Assembly: GCA_016932295.1 (NCBI GenBank)
Contig: JAFGDC010000043.1
Location: forward strand, 1-9,603
DNA length: 9,603 bases
Direction of reading: 5' to 3'
Source of the DNA: a candidate division CSSED10-310 bacterium
GTDB taxonomy: Bacteria; CSSED10-310; JAFGDC01
Shown: positions 1 to 6,807 of the stretch, piece after piece
Layout: each line of letters opens with the position of its first letter
Position numbering within the stretch: the stretch's first letter is position 1
The notes under the pieces: generated by a model
The model's database searches: none
The model's input: only the letters and a program-made list of their open reading frames with translations
What the model was told of the DNA's origin: nothing
Translations under genes and position numbers: made by a program

Positions 1-2
1 AC

Positions 3-539
3 AAGGTGCAGCCACAACTGCCGGGCGGAGTGCCGCTGCCCACCATCGCATACTGGCGGTTTGGTCTCTACAGCGCTTATACATGGGCATGGCTGGTGGC
101 CGGGCTCGCCGGCCGGCGCAGTTGGCGTCGCCGCCTTGCGGCCGCCGCCGCGGGTGCCCTGATACTCACCGCCCTCGACCTGGCCGTCGATCCGGTGGAA
201 GTCGCCCGTGGCGTATGGGTATGGCATCGACCCGGATTATATTTCGGAATCCCGCTTCAAAACTTCGCCGGTTGGTTTCTCACCGGCTTCATCATGCTTG
301 GCCTGTTCATGTGTCTCGACCTGGAACAACCGCCGGAGCGGATGACCTGGATACATCATCTGCCCGCATTCGACATGGTTCCGGAATGCATCTGCTACCT
401 GCTGCTCAGCATCCGCTATGGTGTAGTCGCGTCCGGATTGATAGCATGCGCCTGCTACCTGCCCATCGCCTGGTTCGGCTGGCATGCCTTCCAGGCCGAC
501 ATGGCGCGAGGACTGGCGCGAGGAAAGGAATCCACATGA
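3..539 (+). CDS. cruF: CruF-type carotenoid biosynthesis protein (DUF422), 5' truncated
   Basis: This is the C-terminal part (about 178 residues) of a membrane protein of the CruF/DUF422 family, carotenoid 1,2-hydratases that add water to the psi end groups of acyclic carotenoids. Seen: the family signature at about 174-291, with LDLAVDPV followed by GVWVWHRPGLYFGIPLQNF and then AGWFLTGF. Several hydrophobic membrane segments flank it. The frame is open to the left edge and family members are usually some 230-290 residues long, so the GTG at 6 is probably internal and the true start lies outside the window. Its stop overlaps the start of the UbiA gene (ATGA, 536-539), implying translational coupling. 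Known: in haloarchaea CruF acts with a UbiA-type lycopene elongase and a CrtD desaturase to make bacterioruberin. Inference: it hydrates an acyclic carotenoid, perhaps made by the next gene. Family assignment is secure; the exact substrate is not. Confidence 0.85.
   Translation, partial: KVQPQLPGGVPLPTIAYWRFGLYSAYTWAWLVAGLAGRRSWRRRLAAAAAGALILTALDLAVDPVEVARGVWVWHRPGLYFGIPLQNFAGWFLTGFIMLGLFMCLDLEQPPERMTWIHHLPAFDMVPECICYLLLSIRYGVVASGLIACACYLPIAWFGWHAFQADMARGLARGKEST
519..529 (+). promoter_or_regulatory. Ribosome binding site for the UbiA gene
   Basis: The purine-rich GAGGAAAGGA stretch lies inside the end of cruF and leaves 6 bases before the ATG at 536. It fixes that ATG as the start, rather than the much longer in-frame extension back to position 83, which would overlap cruF in another frame. 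Confidence 0.6.
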
Positions 540-1402
540 CCGAGGTCAAAGATCCCATACTGGAGAGCAAACGCACCTCAAAATACATCAGATTCTTCAG
601 GATCGCCTGGATTTTCGAAGTGGGCACGGTGCTCATCGCCGCCCTCATCCACCACGCCGAGGGCTTTTCCTGGAGGTTGTTGGCCGGAATGGGCGCTATC
701 GCCGCCATCAACATGGTGGCATACGCGGTGAACGACTACTTCGACCGGGAAGTGGATGCGAAACATCCCAGCGGGTCCAAACGCAATCCCTTGGCATCGG
801 GTGAAATGAGCCTCCCGGAAGCCCGCCGGCTCATCATCGCCGCCGCCGCAGCAGCCCTGCTGTTGTCCGCGCTCGTCTCCCCCTGGGCCATCCTCACCAA
901 CGCCATCTACATGGTCATAGGACTGGTGTATGTCGCCGAACCCATCCGCCTGAAGCGGCGCTTTCTCCTGGATGTCGCATCCCACATCTTCACCGTGATG
1001 TCCTATTCGTATCTTTTCACGGTGATCTTTTTCTACCGGTTTACGCCATTGGACGCCTTCTTCTACGTCAACATGGTAGTGACCTCCCTGATCGTACAGC
1101 TCAGCCAGGAACTGTTCGATTTCGATCATGACCGCGAGTTCGAGCACAACACCGCCATTGTGCTCGGCAAGCGTGGTGCCAGGGCGGTCGTTCGCATCGC
1201 CCACGCCGCCTACTTTGTCAATACCGTGACCGCCTACGCGCTAGGTCACTTCCCTCTTGCCCTGTTCGGTTATGTCATGATCTTCGGCGTGCGGCTTTAC
1301 AGCATCTTCAATTCCACCCACTATGAAAAGGTGCTGGCCCTGTTTCGACTGCTGCTGCTGCTTTTCACCATATTCCTGGTCATCCGCCACTGCGCCGCCT
1401 GA
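536..1402 (+). CDS. UbiA-superfamily prenyltransferase (lycopene elongase-like or related)
   Basis: A 288-residue integral membrane prenyltransferase of the UbiA superfamily, of normal length for the family. Both Asp-rich metal/diphosphate sites are visible. The first is NDYFDREVD at residues 66-74, followed by KHP at 76-78 and RNPLASG at 83-89. The second is QELFDFDHDRE at 191-201 (D195, D199, R200). About eight or nine hydrophobic helices surround them. The start at 536 is supported by a good ribosome binding site and the ATGA overlap with cruF. Known: UbiA enzymes next to CruF are lycopene elongases (LyeJ/CrtEb type) that add C5 units to lycopene, giving C50 carotenoids. The HP...R.P.ASG pattern after the first motif also resembles decaprenyl-phosphate phosphoribosyltransferases, so a polyprenyl-phosphate glycosyl carrier role cannot be excluded. 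Membership in UbiA is near certain; substrate assignment rests on context. Confidence 0.85.
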   Translation: MTEVKDPILESKRTSKYIRFFRIAWIFEVGTVLIAALIHHAEGFSWRLLAGMGAIAAINMVAYAVNDYFDREVDAKHPSGSKRNPLASGEMSLPEARRLIIAAAAAALLLSALVSPWAILTNAIYMVIGLVYVAEPIRLKRRFLLDVASHIFTVMSYSYLFTVIFFYRFTPLDAFFYVNMVVTSLIVQLSQELFDFDHDREFEHNTAIVLGKRGARAVVRIAHAAYFVNTVTAYALGHFPLALFGYVMIFGVRLYSIFNSTHYEKVLALFRLLLLLFTIFLVIRHCAA

Positions 1403-1407
1403 ACCCC

Positions 1408-3135
1408 ATGACGGAATCCGCCGGGTACAGCCTGAACCGGTTCATTGCCACCACCAGGGGCGCGATGCTCTCCCTCCTGCTCCTGACCATGTTCATCCGC
1501 TCCCAGTGCCTGCTGGCCGGGTTCCTGGCGGATGACTTCCTGCACGTGGAACGAGCCCGGGACATGGCGCGACATGGCCTGAACGACGTTCTTACCGCGT
1601 TCACTCTGACATCCACCGATCTCGGCCTCACATGGTACACACCACCTGACATCCAGATTCAATACTTCCGCCCCCTGAGCAGCGCCCTTTTCCTCATGGA
1701 TTTCCACCTGTGGGGACTCTCCCCCAGGGGATACCATCTCACCAACCTGCTGCTCCATGCCGTCAATGTGCTGCTCGTGTTCGCGTTGGCCCGGCTGCTG
1801 CTGCGCGATACCTTTCCGGCCTGGCTGGCGGCCCTGCTTTTTCTCCTGCATCCCGCTTCCACCGAAGCGGTCAACTGGATCTCAGCCCGTACCGAACTCA
1901 TCATGACCACCTTCGTCCTGGCGGCCGTCCTGCGGGGGGTGGCACTCCACCAGGCGCTGATCGAAACCACGCCCATCCCCCGCCGTATCAGGCTGGCGGC
2001 GGAAACTACGGGCCTGGCGTTCCTCGCACTGCTGGCCAAGGAATCCGGCATCGTGTGCGCTGGCCTGCTGTTCCTGGTCATCGATGTCCGCGCAGCCGCC
2101 GGCATTGACGCGCGGCGGTTCCGGGCGCCGCTGGCGGCGCTTGCCGCGGTCATCCCCTATATCATGCTGCGGATCAGATTCATGGATCTTGCCTCGAACT
2201 TCCCACCCGCCTACTTCACCCCGCCATCCAGCGCACGATTCATCCCCGTGTATCTCTTCAAGATGTGTCTCTACCTCGGTCATTTCACCTTTTTCAACCC
2301 GGTCGATGCCTTCCTGGCCAGGCCGCTCTATCACACACACTGGTATCTGGCGCCGCTGCTCATTGTTCTCACCCTCCTGCTGGTCCGCTTCCTGCACCGC
2401 ACCTTCCTGGCCGGCACCAGGCTGGGCCGCTTCCTGTTATGGGTGCCGGTGAGCCTGGCGCCGTCCGCGCTGGTGTTCCTGGGCAAGCGGTTCCTCTACC
2501 TGCCGCTGGCGGGAGTCGCCGTAGTCCTTGCCGCCGTGCTGAACCACGTGCTCAGGCGCGGTGGTCCGGTCCGGATCGGACGGTTGTCATGCGGTACACG
2601 CAGCCTCCTCATGGCCGTCCTGGCGATGCTGTTCTTCATGACCGCCGTCAATGACGCCTTCACTGTCAGGCACACGCGGGAACTGGGACGCCAGGTGGCT
2701 CGCGCGGCGGCGCTCCTGCAGACGTACCACGGCCCGCTGGAGATCCATTTCACGAGCATGTGGTTTCCCATGGCCATCGGCCTTGACCATGCCTTGCGAT
2801 TGCAGCGCACCGCCGGCACGCTGGATGTGCATGCCTGGTGGCTCTTCTATTATCCCAATAAGGGCCAACCGATCATGGTGAATCGAAAAAGTGACGATCA
2901 CTATGTACTCGAGCTGGGTTCGATCCGGCGCGTGGACCGTGATCTGGCGGAATTCTACCTGTGGGGCACCGGGTGGCCGGAAACCGTGACCAACGACACC
3001 TTCGAATCGGTCACGCCCCAATGGCACGATGGGGAGATAACCACGCTGGATGTTAAGCTCAATCCGGCTCGATGCACCAGGATCATCTTGAACTTCAGCG
3101 GTGGCCGGATCACGCCGGTCCTGCACCAACCATGA
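1408..3135 (+). CDS. TMTC-like GT-C integral membrane glycosyltransferase
   Basis: A 575-residue polytopic membrane protein resembling the membrane half of TMTC-type O-mannosyltransferases and other GT-C enzymes, which transfer sugars from polyprenyl-phosphate donors on the outer face of the membrane. Seen: a first membrane helix at about 18-40; an acidic pair D42-D43 at the start of the first outer loop, where GT-C enzymes carry the catalytic acidic residue; YFRPL at 86-90 and GYHLTNLLLH at 108-117; HPASTEAVNWISARTEL at 148-164, very close to the TMTC signature; and AKES at 210-213. About ten membrane segments end near residue 415. A soluble tail of about 160 residues follows, with no tetratricopeptide repeats visible. 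The gene starts 5 bases after the UbiA stop with no clear ribosome binding site, suggesting coupled translation. Acceptor and sugar are unknown; the operon suggests a lipid or carotenoid acceptor. Confidence 0.75.
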   Translation: MTESAGYSLNRFIATTRGAMLSLLLLTMFIRSQCLLAGFLADDFLHVERARDMARHGLNDVLTAFTLTSTDLGLTWYTPPDIQIQYFRPLSSALFLMDFHLWGLSPRGYHLTNLLLHAVNVLLVFALARLLLRDTFPAWLAALLFLLHPASTEAVNWISARTELIMTTFVLAAVLRGVALHQALIETTPIPRRIRLAAETTGLAFLALLAKESGIVCAGLLFLVIDVRAAAGIDARRFRAPLAALAAVIPYIMLRIRFMDLASNFPPAYFTPPSSARFIPVYLFKMCLYLGHFTFFNPVDAFLARPLYHTHWYLAPLLIVLTLLLVRFLHRTFLAGTRLGRFLLWVPVSLAPSALVFLGKRFLYLPLAGVAVVLAAVLNHVLRRGGPVRIGRLSCGTRSLLMAVLAMLFFMTAVNDAFTVRHTRELGRQVARAAALLQTYHGPLEIHFTSMWFPMAIGLDHALRLQRTAGTLDVHAWWLFYYPNKGQPIMVNRKSDDHYVLELGSIRRVDRDLAEFYLWGTGWPETVTNDTFESVTPQWHDGEITTLDVKLNPARCTRIILNFSGGRITPVLHQP

Positions 3136-4682
3136 AATCGCACCTGCCGCCGGCGATCCTGTTCCTGGCGGCGTTCCTGCTCTATTCCTTCACGCTGCTG
3201 CCAGATATCGGCTTCTGGGACGGACCATACCTCATCAGCCTGGCGCACCGGCTTGAACTGGGAATAAGCTCTTATCAGCATCCTCTTTATCTCCTGCTGC
3301 TCAGGATGGCCTTTTTTCTACCACTCGGAGACATCGCCGTACGTGCCAACCTGGTATCCGCCCTGTGTGCCGCCCTGGCGGTAATGCAGTGTTTCATCCT
3401 GCTGCGCGGCGCCGCGGTGAACACGCCATGGGCGGTTGCCGGCAGCGCGTTCCTGGCCGCCGGCAACACATTCTGGTGGTGCGCAACGGAAGCCGAGGTG
3501 TACACGGCGGCAATGTGGCTGATGCTCCTGCTGCTCACCCTCGCGCAACGGTACTCTCACGATCCCGCGCCGCGGCGGCTGTTGCTGCCGGCATTCCTGC
3601 TCGGACTGGGAACGGCACTCCATCAGAACCTGGTTATGCTGGCGCCCGGCATGCTGGCGCTGCTCTGCGCCAAGCCGGTACGCCGGCGACTGACGATCCA
3701 CGGACTCCTGTTGGCCGGCGCCGCCGCGGTGACCGGTCTGCTGTTCCTCGGTACCCTGGCAGGCCGCCAAGTGACTGTTTCCTCGTTCGGAACGGTGCTG
3801 CACGAGCTGCGTGGCGGTTATTTCGCCGATACGGTGACCGCGCGCGTCGCACCCTCGATGTGGCCGGAACTGTTCATGCAGTTCCTCCTGCTCTGCATCC
3901 TGCAGATCGGCATCGCGCCATGCCTGATCAGTCTCTATGGACTGCTGCAGAGGCGCGGGGACGGAACCGTGATGCTCCTGACCGGAATCCCGTTCCTCCT
4001 CAACCTGGTCTTCGTGATCAACTATCCCGTCGAGGACCGTGTATTCTTCTACCTCCCCAATTTCGTCATCCTCGCGGTCTGGACCGGAATGGGATTCCAG
4101 GGGTTGGCGGCGCGCTGGGCGAAGCGGCGGATACTGGTCACGCTGTTGGCCATTGCCGTAATGGCGGGGCTTGCGTACCGGCCGATGCAATACCTGCGGT
4201 TGGCGCAGCGCCTGGAACAAGCACCGGCCGGCATGACGCCATCCGGCGCCGCCAGTTTCTTCAACCGGTCCAGTCACGTCAACGCCCGATATATACTGGT
4301 TCCGTTCAAACAGGGCACCAGACCCGCCACATTGTATCGAGAGTTGATGAACTACCTGCCTGAAGGGACCATGGTCGTGGATGAGTGGCTGCACGGGTAT
4401 CCGATCATGGCCCATTACTACCAGCACGTGCTGCGACTAAGGACTGATCTTGACATCGAACGATGGTGGTATTATCTCAAATCCGACGAGGAAAAACGGT
4501 GGTTTGTCATCAGGATGGCCGACCGGATCGAGCAGCGGCGATTGTTCATCACCACCACCGAACACCCCATGGATGATTTCCTGGAGAGGCTTCAGGCGGT
4601 CCGGCCGGTGCGCCTGGAACCGTTCAACGGGGGATGGGAAGTGAAACCGGCATCAGAAGCGCGACAGCCAGCCGTGGAGTAG
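3132..4682 (+). CDS. DUF2723 (GT117-like) GT-C membrane glycosyltransferase
   Basis: A 516-residue polytopic protein of the DUF2723 type, a GT-C-fold family (GT117) related to protein O-mannosyltransferases. Seen: an N-terminal helix at 6-24; an acidic residue D30 in FWDGPYLISLAHRLELG, then YQHPLYLLLLR at 48-58, which matches the family pattern D.G....A..LG...HP.GYPLY in shortened form; WWCATEAEVYT at 115-125, matching the family's W..A..AEVYT; and LGLGTALHQN at 157-166. Membrane segments end near residue 349 and are followed by a soluble tail of about 165 residues. The chosen ATG overlaps the previous stop (ATGA); a longer in-frame start at 3072 would run 64 bases into the neighbour and add hydrophilic residues before the first helix. 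It is last in the four-gene operon. The glycosyl donor and acceptor are not shown by the sequence. Confidence 0.78.
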   Translation: MKSHLPPAILFLAAFLLYSFTLLPDIGFWDGPYLISLAHRLELGISSYQHPLYLLLLRMAFFLPLGDIAVRANLVSALCAALAVMQCFILLRGAAVNTPWAVAGSAFLAAGNTFWWCATEAEVYTAAMWLMLLLLTLAQRYSHDPAPRRLLLPAFLLGLGTALHQNLVMLAPGMLALLCAKPVRRRLTIHGLLLAGAAAVTGLLFLGTLAGRQVTVSSFGTVLHELRGGYFADTVTARVAPSMWPELFMQFLLLCILQIGIAPCLISLYGLLQRRGDGTVMLLTGIPFLLNLVFVINYPVEDRVFFYLPNFVILAVWTGMGFQGLAARWAKRRILVTLLAIAVMAGLAYRPMQYLRLAQRLEQAPAGMTPSGAASFFNRSSHVNARYILVPFKQGTRPATLYRELMNYLPEGTMVVDEWLHGYPIMAHYYQHVLRLRTDLDIERWWYYLKSDEEKRWFVIRMADRIEQRRLFITTTEHPMDDFLERLQAVRPVRLEPFNGGWEVKPASEARQPAVE

Positions 4683-4707
4683 CCGCAACCATTGTCAGCC
4701 GGATGGC

Positions 4708-5238
4708 TCAGAACCGGGAACCATCATCCCGATGAGATATGTTGATGCGGATCCTGGTCACCTTGTCCCGGGTCAATTCCCTGGCCGGGAAGGTGGTCAA
4801 CTCGATGACGATCTCCTCGTATTCGGAATCCGCTTCCTTCGGAGTCCACCTCGCCTGTGCGCACGGCCTGTCCTCGAACGGTTCACCGGTGTAGTCGGGA
4901 TCGTCTTCGTACTCGGAATACACACCACCCTCACGGTGCTCCGCATACTCCGGAAGATCGGTCAGCATCCCCTCGCTCCACCTGATTCCCGGCAGATTTT
5001 CCTTGTACCAGGCGATGACTGTCTCCAGAGGCGCCGCCGACGCGAAGGTGAACGTGCTGTGAGAAACCACCACCATGGGTTCCGTCATCATTTCGGTCAT
5101 ATCGAACCGGTCGACGAGGCGGGCCGACGTAAACAGTGGAATCTCATCACCGAAGGGCATCCCGGACGTGTCGAAGCCGTCCGGGTTCCCGCACCCGGCA
5201 ACCACGACCACTACCACGAGTAAAACGTATTTCGACAT
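4708..5238 (-). CDS. Predicted outer-membrane lipoprotein of unknown function
   Basis: A 176-residue protein with a type II signal peptide: Met-Ser-Lys-Tyr, a hydrophobic run including six consecutive Val, and the lipobox V-A-G-C, with the lipidated Cys at residue 16. Gly, not Asp, follows the Cys, which favours sorting to the outer membrane. The mature part is acidic and soluble. A segment reading PLETVIAWYKENLPGIRW looks like the helix-plus-strand found in many small periplasmic proteins, and one further Cys occurs late (RPCAQARW). I do not recognise a named family. The start at 5238 is chosen because GGAGGAG lies 7 bases upstream and the signal peptide begins there; an in-frame start at 5340 would put 34 extra residues in front of it. 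It converges on the operon, with only 25 bases between the two stops and no strong terminator visible, and is transcribed away from the secreted protein at 5638. Confidence 0.8.
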   Translation of the reverse strand: MSKYVLLVVVVVVAGCGNPDGFDTSGMPFGDEIPLFTSARLVDRFDMTEMMTEPMVVVSHSTFTFASAAPLETVIAWYKENLPGIRWSEGMLTDLPEYAEHREGGVYSEYEDDPDYTGEPFEDRPCAQARWTPKEADSEYEEIVIELTTFPARELTRDKVTRIRINISHRDDGSRF

Positions 5239-5245
5239 GGCTGGA

Positions 5246-5252
5246 CTCCTCC
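5246..5252 (-). promoter_or_regulatory. Ribosome binding site for the lipoprotein gene
   Basis: GGAGGAG on the minus strand, 7 bases before the ATG at 5238. It is a near-perfect Shine-Dalgarno sequence and decides the start of the lipoprotein. Confidence 0.75.
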
Positions 5253-5487
5253 CCCGGTGGGATTGGGTACTTTTTTTGGCCAAAGGATACACCGGACAAC
5301 TCCACATCGGGCCTTTTATCACCAATATGATGAAAATCACATCGAAATTTCCCCTTTATTTCAAACTGGGTAAAATTCTGGCGGTGATTAAAAAAAACGT
5401 TTGGGATTCCCGGCGCACATTATCATAGGAAGGGATAGGGAATGGGTTCCATGGCCGGAAAGCCGGGCTTACCAGCAGCCATCCAGG

Positions 5488-5497
5488 GTGACGTCAC
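5488..5497. repeat. Perfect 10-base palindrome GTGACGTCAC
   Basis: GTGACGTCAC is its own reverse complement. It lies about 64 bases upstream of the -35 box of the promoter for the secreted protein, a position compatible with a dimeric activator or repressor site. One 10-base palindrome can also arise by chance, so the regulatory role is only a suggestion. Confidence 0.3.
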
Positions 5498-5560
5498 GGC
5501 GAATGATGCTTATGCGGAATATTTTTTTACTTAAGGGAAACTATTCATCACCAATTTCTG

Positions 5561-5589
5561 TTGACATTGTGCATCTCATTAACTAGAAT
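5561..5589 (+). promoter_or_regulatory. Sigma-70-type promoter for the secreted acidic protein
   Basis: TTGACA at 5561-5566 and TAGAAT at 5584-5589 are separated by exactly 17 bases: a perfect -35 box and a -10 box with one mismatch. Transcription would begin near A5596, giving a leader of about 42 bases. An 8-base palindrome, CACATGTG (5595-5602), covers the predicted start and could be an operator. The promoter overlaps the alternative TTG start at 5590, which is therefore unlikely to be used. Confidence 0.75.
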
Positions 5590-5624
5590 TTGGTCACATG
5601 TGTATGTATCAGCAATTTCGTACC

Positions 5625-5632
5625 AAAGGGGG
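5625..5632 (+). promoter_or_regulatory. Ribosome binding site for the secreted acidic protein
   Basis: AAAGGGGG lies 5 bases before the ATG at 5638. Together with the signal peptide that begins there, it decides the start. Confidence 0.6.
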
Positions 5633-5637
5633 TTCTC

Positions 5638-6669
5638 ATGAAAATCTTGCTAGGGGGATTGGCTTTCCTATTTCTCTTACCGCAGACGGTGCTGGGAGTC
5701 ACCGCGACCATCTTCGATTTCGATGCGGTCTTCGATTATTACTGGTATCGAACCTATGATATCGACCCCGAAATTGGTGGAGATGTCGCGTACGATGCTC
5801 AAGGCGATTACGACGATCGTTACTACCTTCGCCTGAGGAAGGCGGACATCGAGCTTCCCGAGCCAGTTGAGGACCAGACAGAATCCGTCTATGCAGCCTA
5901 CTACACATATGATCTGGAAGATCCCTGGACCTATTTCGGCGGGCTCTGGCGTAATCCGGTCGTCACTATTCCACCCTATCGATTGTATGGTGCCTTCACC
6001 TGGCCCTGCGACGACTTCTGGATCACCGGCATGTGGGATCCGATGGGGCTCAAGGAAGCCGTGGGACAGGAAGAAATAGCGAACTCAAGTTGTTCGGATT
6101 ATTCACGGTTTTGGGAATATTGGGTGGCCCAGGACGATATCTACGCTGTTCCTTCTATCGCCAACCTCAATCATGGCCGGACGTTCTCGGTCGATTTCGT
6201 GGATCGGGACACGGACGATGAAGAATGGACCATGTACCTGTTTCAGGCCCGCCACTCCAAAGCCTATTTCCGATGGTACGATGCCTGGCCAGGCGAATAC
6301 AACGACAACTGCAACTATGCCGCCAGCGGCAATGATGATTACTATCTGCTTCTGTGCCAGTCCTCCATCGATGAGAACCTGTTTTTCGCCTTCTATAAAT
6401 ATGACATGGAGGACGAGGAGGAAGAATGGACATACCTTGGCTCACTCTATGAATACGATCAATCCGGTGATGTTCATTCCCTCAGGGGATCGTACTACTA
6501 CCCATCCGGCGCCCTCTGGCTGCCAACCAAAGCAATCTGTTTCTGGGAACTGGAGGTGGATTTCTCCGAACTGGAGATAGACGATGGCATCTTCTGGGAT
6601 ATCCAGAGTTATCGGCAGAACTACCGTGACATCAAGGCATGGTCGGGAACCTGTTCGGAGTGGAACTGA
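5638..6669 (+). CDS. Secreted acidic Tyr/Trp-rich repeat protein, function unknown
   Basis: A 343-residue protein with a clear Sec signal peptide: Met-Lys, then a hydrophobic core to about residue 15, with cleavage likely after Leu-Gly at 20. I recognise no family. The mature chain is very acidic and unusually rich in Tyr, Trp and Asp. Two segments look like copies of one unit: residues 59-104 (DDRYYLRL ... YAAYYTYDLED..WTYFGGLW) and 233-271 (DDYYLLL ... FFAFYKYDMEDEEEEWTYLGSLY). A third, shorter match is DRDTDDEEWTMYLFQ at 189-203. Six cysteines (124, 152, 225, 240, 301, 339) could form three disulfides, fitting a periplasmic or extracellular protein. Runs such as EDEEEEW and DTDDEEW could bind divalent cations. 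The gene stands alone with its own strong promoter and is followed by hairpins, so it appears to be a separately expressed unit. A beta-rich repeat fold, adhesin or ligand-binding protein are possibilities only. Confidence 0.82.
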   Translation: MKILLGGLAFLFLLPQTVLGVTATIFDFDAVFDYYWYRTYDIDPEIGGDVAYDAQGDYDDRYYLRLRKADIELPEPVEDQTESVYAAYYTYDLEDPWTYFGGLWRNPVVTIPPYRLYGAFTWPCDDFWITGMWDPMGLKEAVGQEEIANSSCSDYSRFWEYWVAQDDIYAVPSIANLNHGRTFSVDFVDRDTDDEEWTMYLFQARHSKAYFRWYDAWPGEYNDNCNYAASGNDDYYLLLCQSSIDENLFFAFYKYDMEDEEEEWTYLGSLYEYDQSGDVHSLRGSYYYPSGALWLPTKAICFWELEVDFSELEIDDGIFWDIQSYRQNYRDIKAWSGTCSEWN

Positions 6670-6773
6670 GCCTCTGACCCCCGGACGCGGACATTACGGC
6701 ACGGGCTGCCTATACCGTCCCGGAACCGGCCAACCCTGCAGTAAGGCACTCTCGGCCAAGATTCCTCTCATAG

Positions 6774-6807
6774 GGAGGAGGCAATCCCGTAGAGGATTGT
6801 CTCCTCC
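6774..6807 (+). terminator. 14-bp hairpin after the secreted protein gene
   Basis: The arms 6774-6787 (GGAGGAGGCAATCC) and 6794-6807 (GGATTGTCTCCTCC) pair over 14 positions around a 6-base loop, CGTAGA. The only non-Watson-Crick position is a G-U pair in RNA. It lies 104 bases after the stop at 6669. There is no U-run after the stem, so it is not a classical intrinsic terminator; it may still terminate or stabilise the transcript. Confidence 0.5.

Larger units (their letters stand above)
5239..5637. other. AT-rich divergent intergenic region
   Basis: A 399-base region between two divergently transcribed genes, visibly richer in A and T than its surroundings. It holds the lipoprotein ribosome binding site, a near-consensus promoter for the secreted protein, a perfect 10-base palindrome, and A and T tracts (for example 5390-5397 and 5521-5528). 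A weak minus-strand promoter can be proposed at 5364-5336 (TTGAAA, 17 bases, TGTGAT), upstream of the lipoprotein, but it is only a partial match. Short open frames here have no ribosome binding sites or convincing composition, so I call no gene. Confidence 0.6.

Noticed and set aside
83..535. Upstream extension of the UbiA frame to position 83
   Set aside because: It overlaps cruF in another frame, reads as Arg-rich shadow sequence, and the ATG at 536 has a ribosome binding site and the usual UbiA N-terminus.
578..1204. Minus-strand open frame of 208 codons
   Set aside because: It is antisense to the UbiA gene, and its Gly/Asp/His-rich composition is that expected from the complement of a membrane protein.
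3072..3131. Longer start for the DUF2723 gene
   Set aside because: The extension lies inside the preceding gene and adds hydrophilic residues before the first membrane helix; the ATGA overlap at 3132 is the typical arrangement.
3318..4427. Long minus-strand open frame of 369 codons
   Set aside because: It is antisense to the DUF2723 gene, rich in Gln, Arg, Gly and His, with no recognisable domain: the mirror of a GC-rich hydrophobic gene.
4683..4731. Terminator between the convergent operon and lipoprotein genes
   Set aside because: Only short stems are seen (AGCC/GGCT at 4697-4708 and CGGGA/TCCCG at 4715-4731), both weak and without U-runs.
5239..5340. Longer start for the lipoprotein
   Set aside because: It would place 34 residues before the signal peptide, while the ATG at 5238 has GGAGGAG 7 bases upstream.
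5401..5586. 61-codon open frame in the intergenic region
   Set aside because: It has no ribosome binding site, mixed composition, and it runs through the promoter of the next gene.
5590..5637. TTG start for the secreted protein
   Set aside because: It overlaps the -10 box and lies before the predicted transcription start; the ATG at 5638 begins a proper signal peptide with a ribosome binding site.
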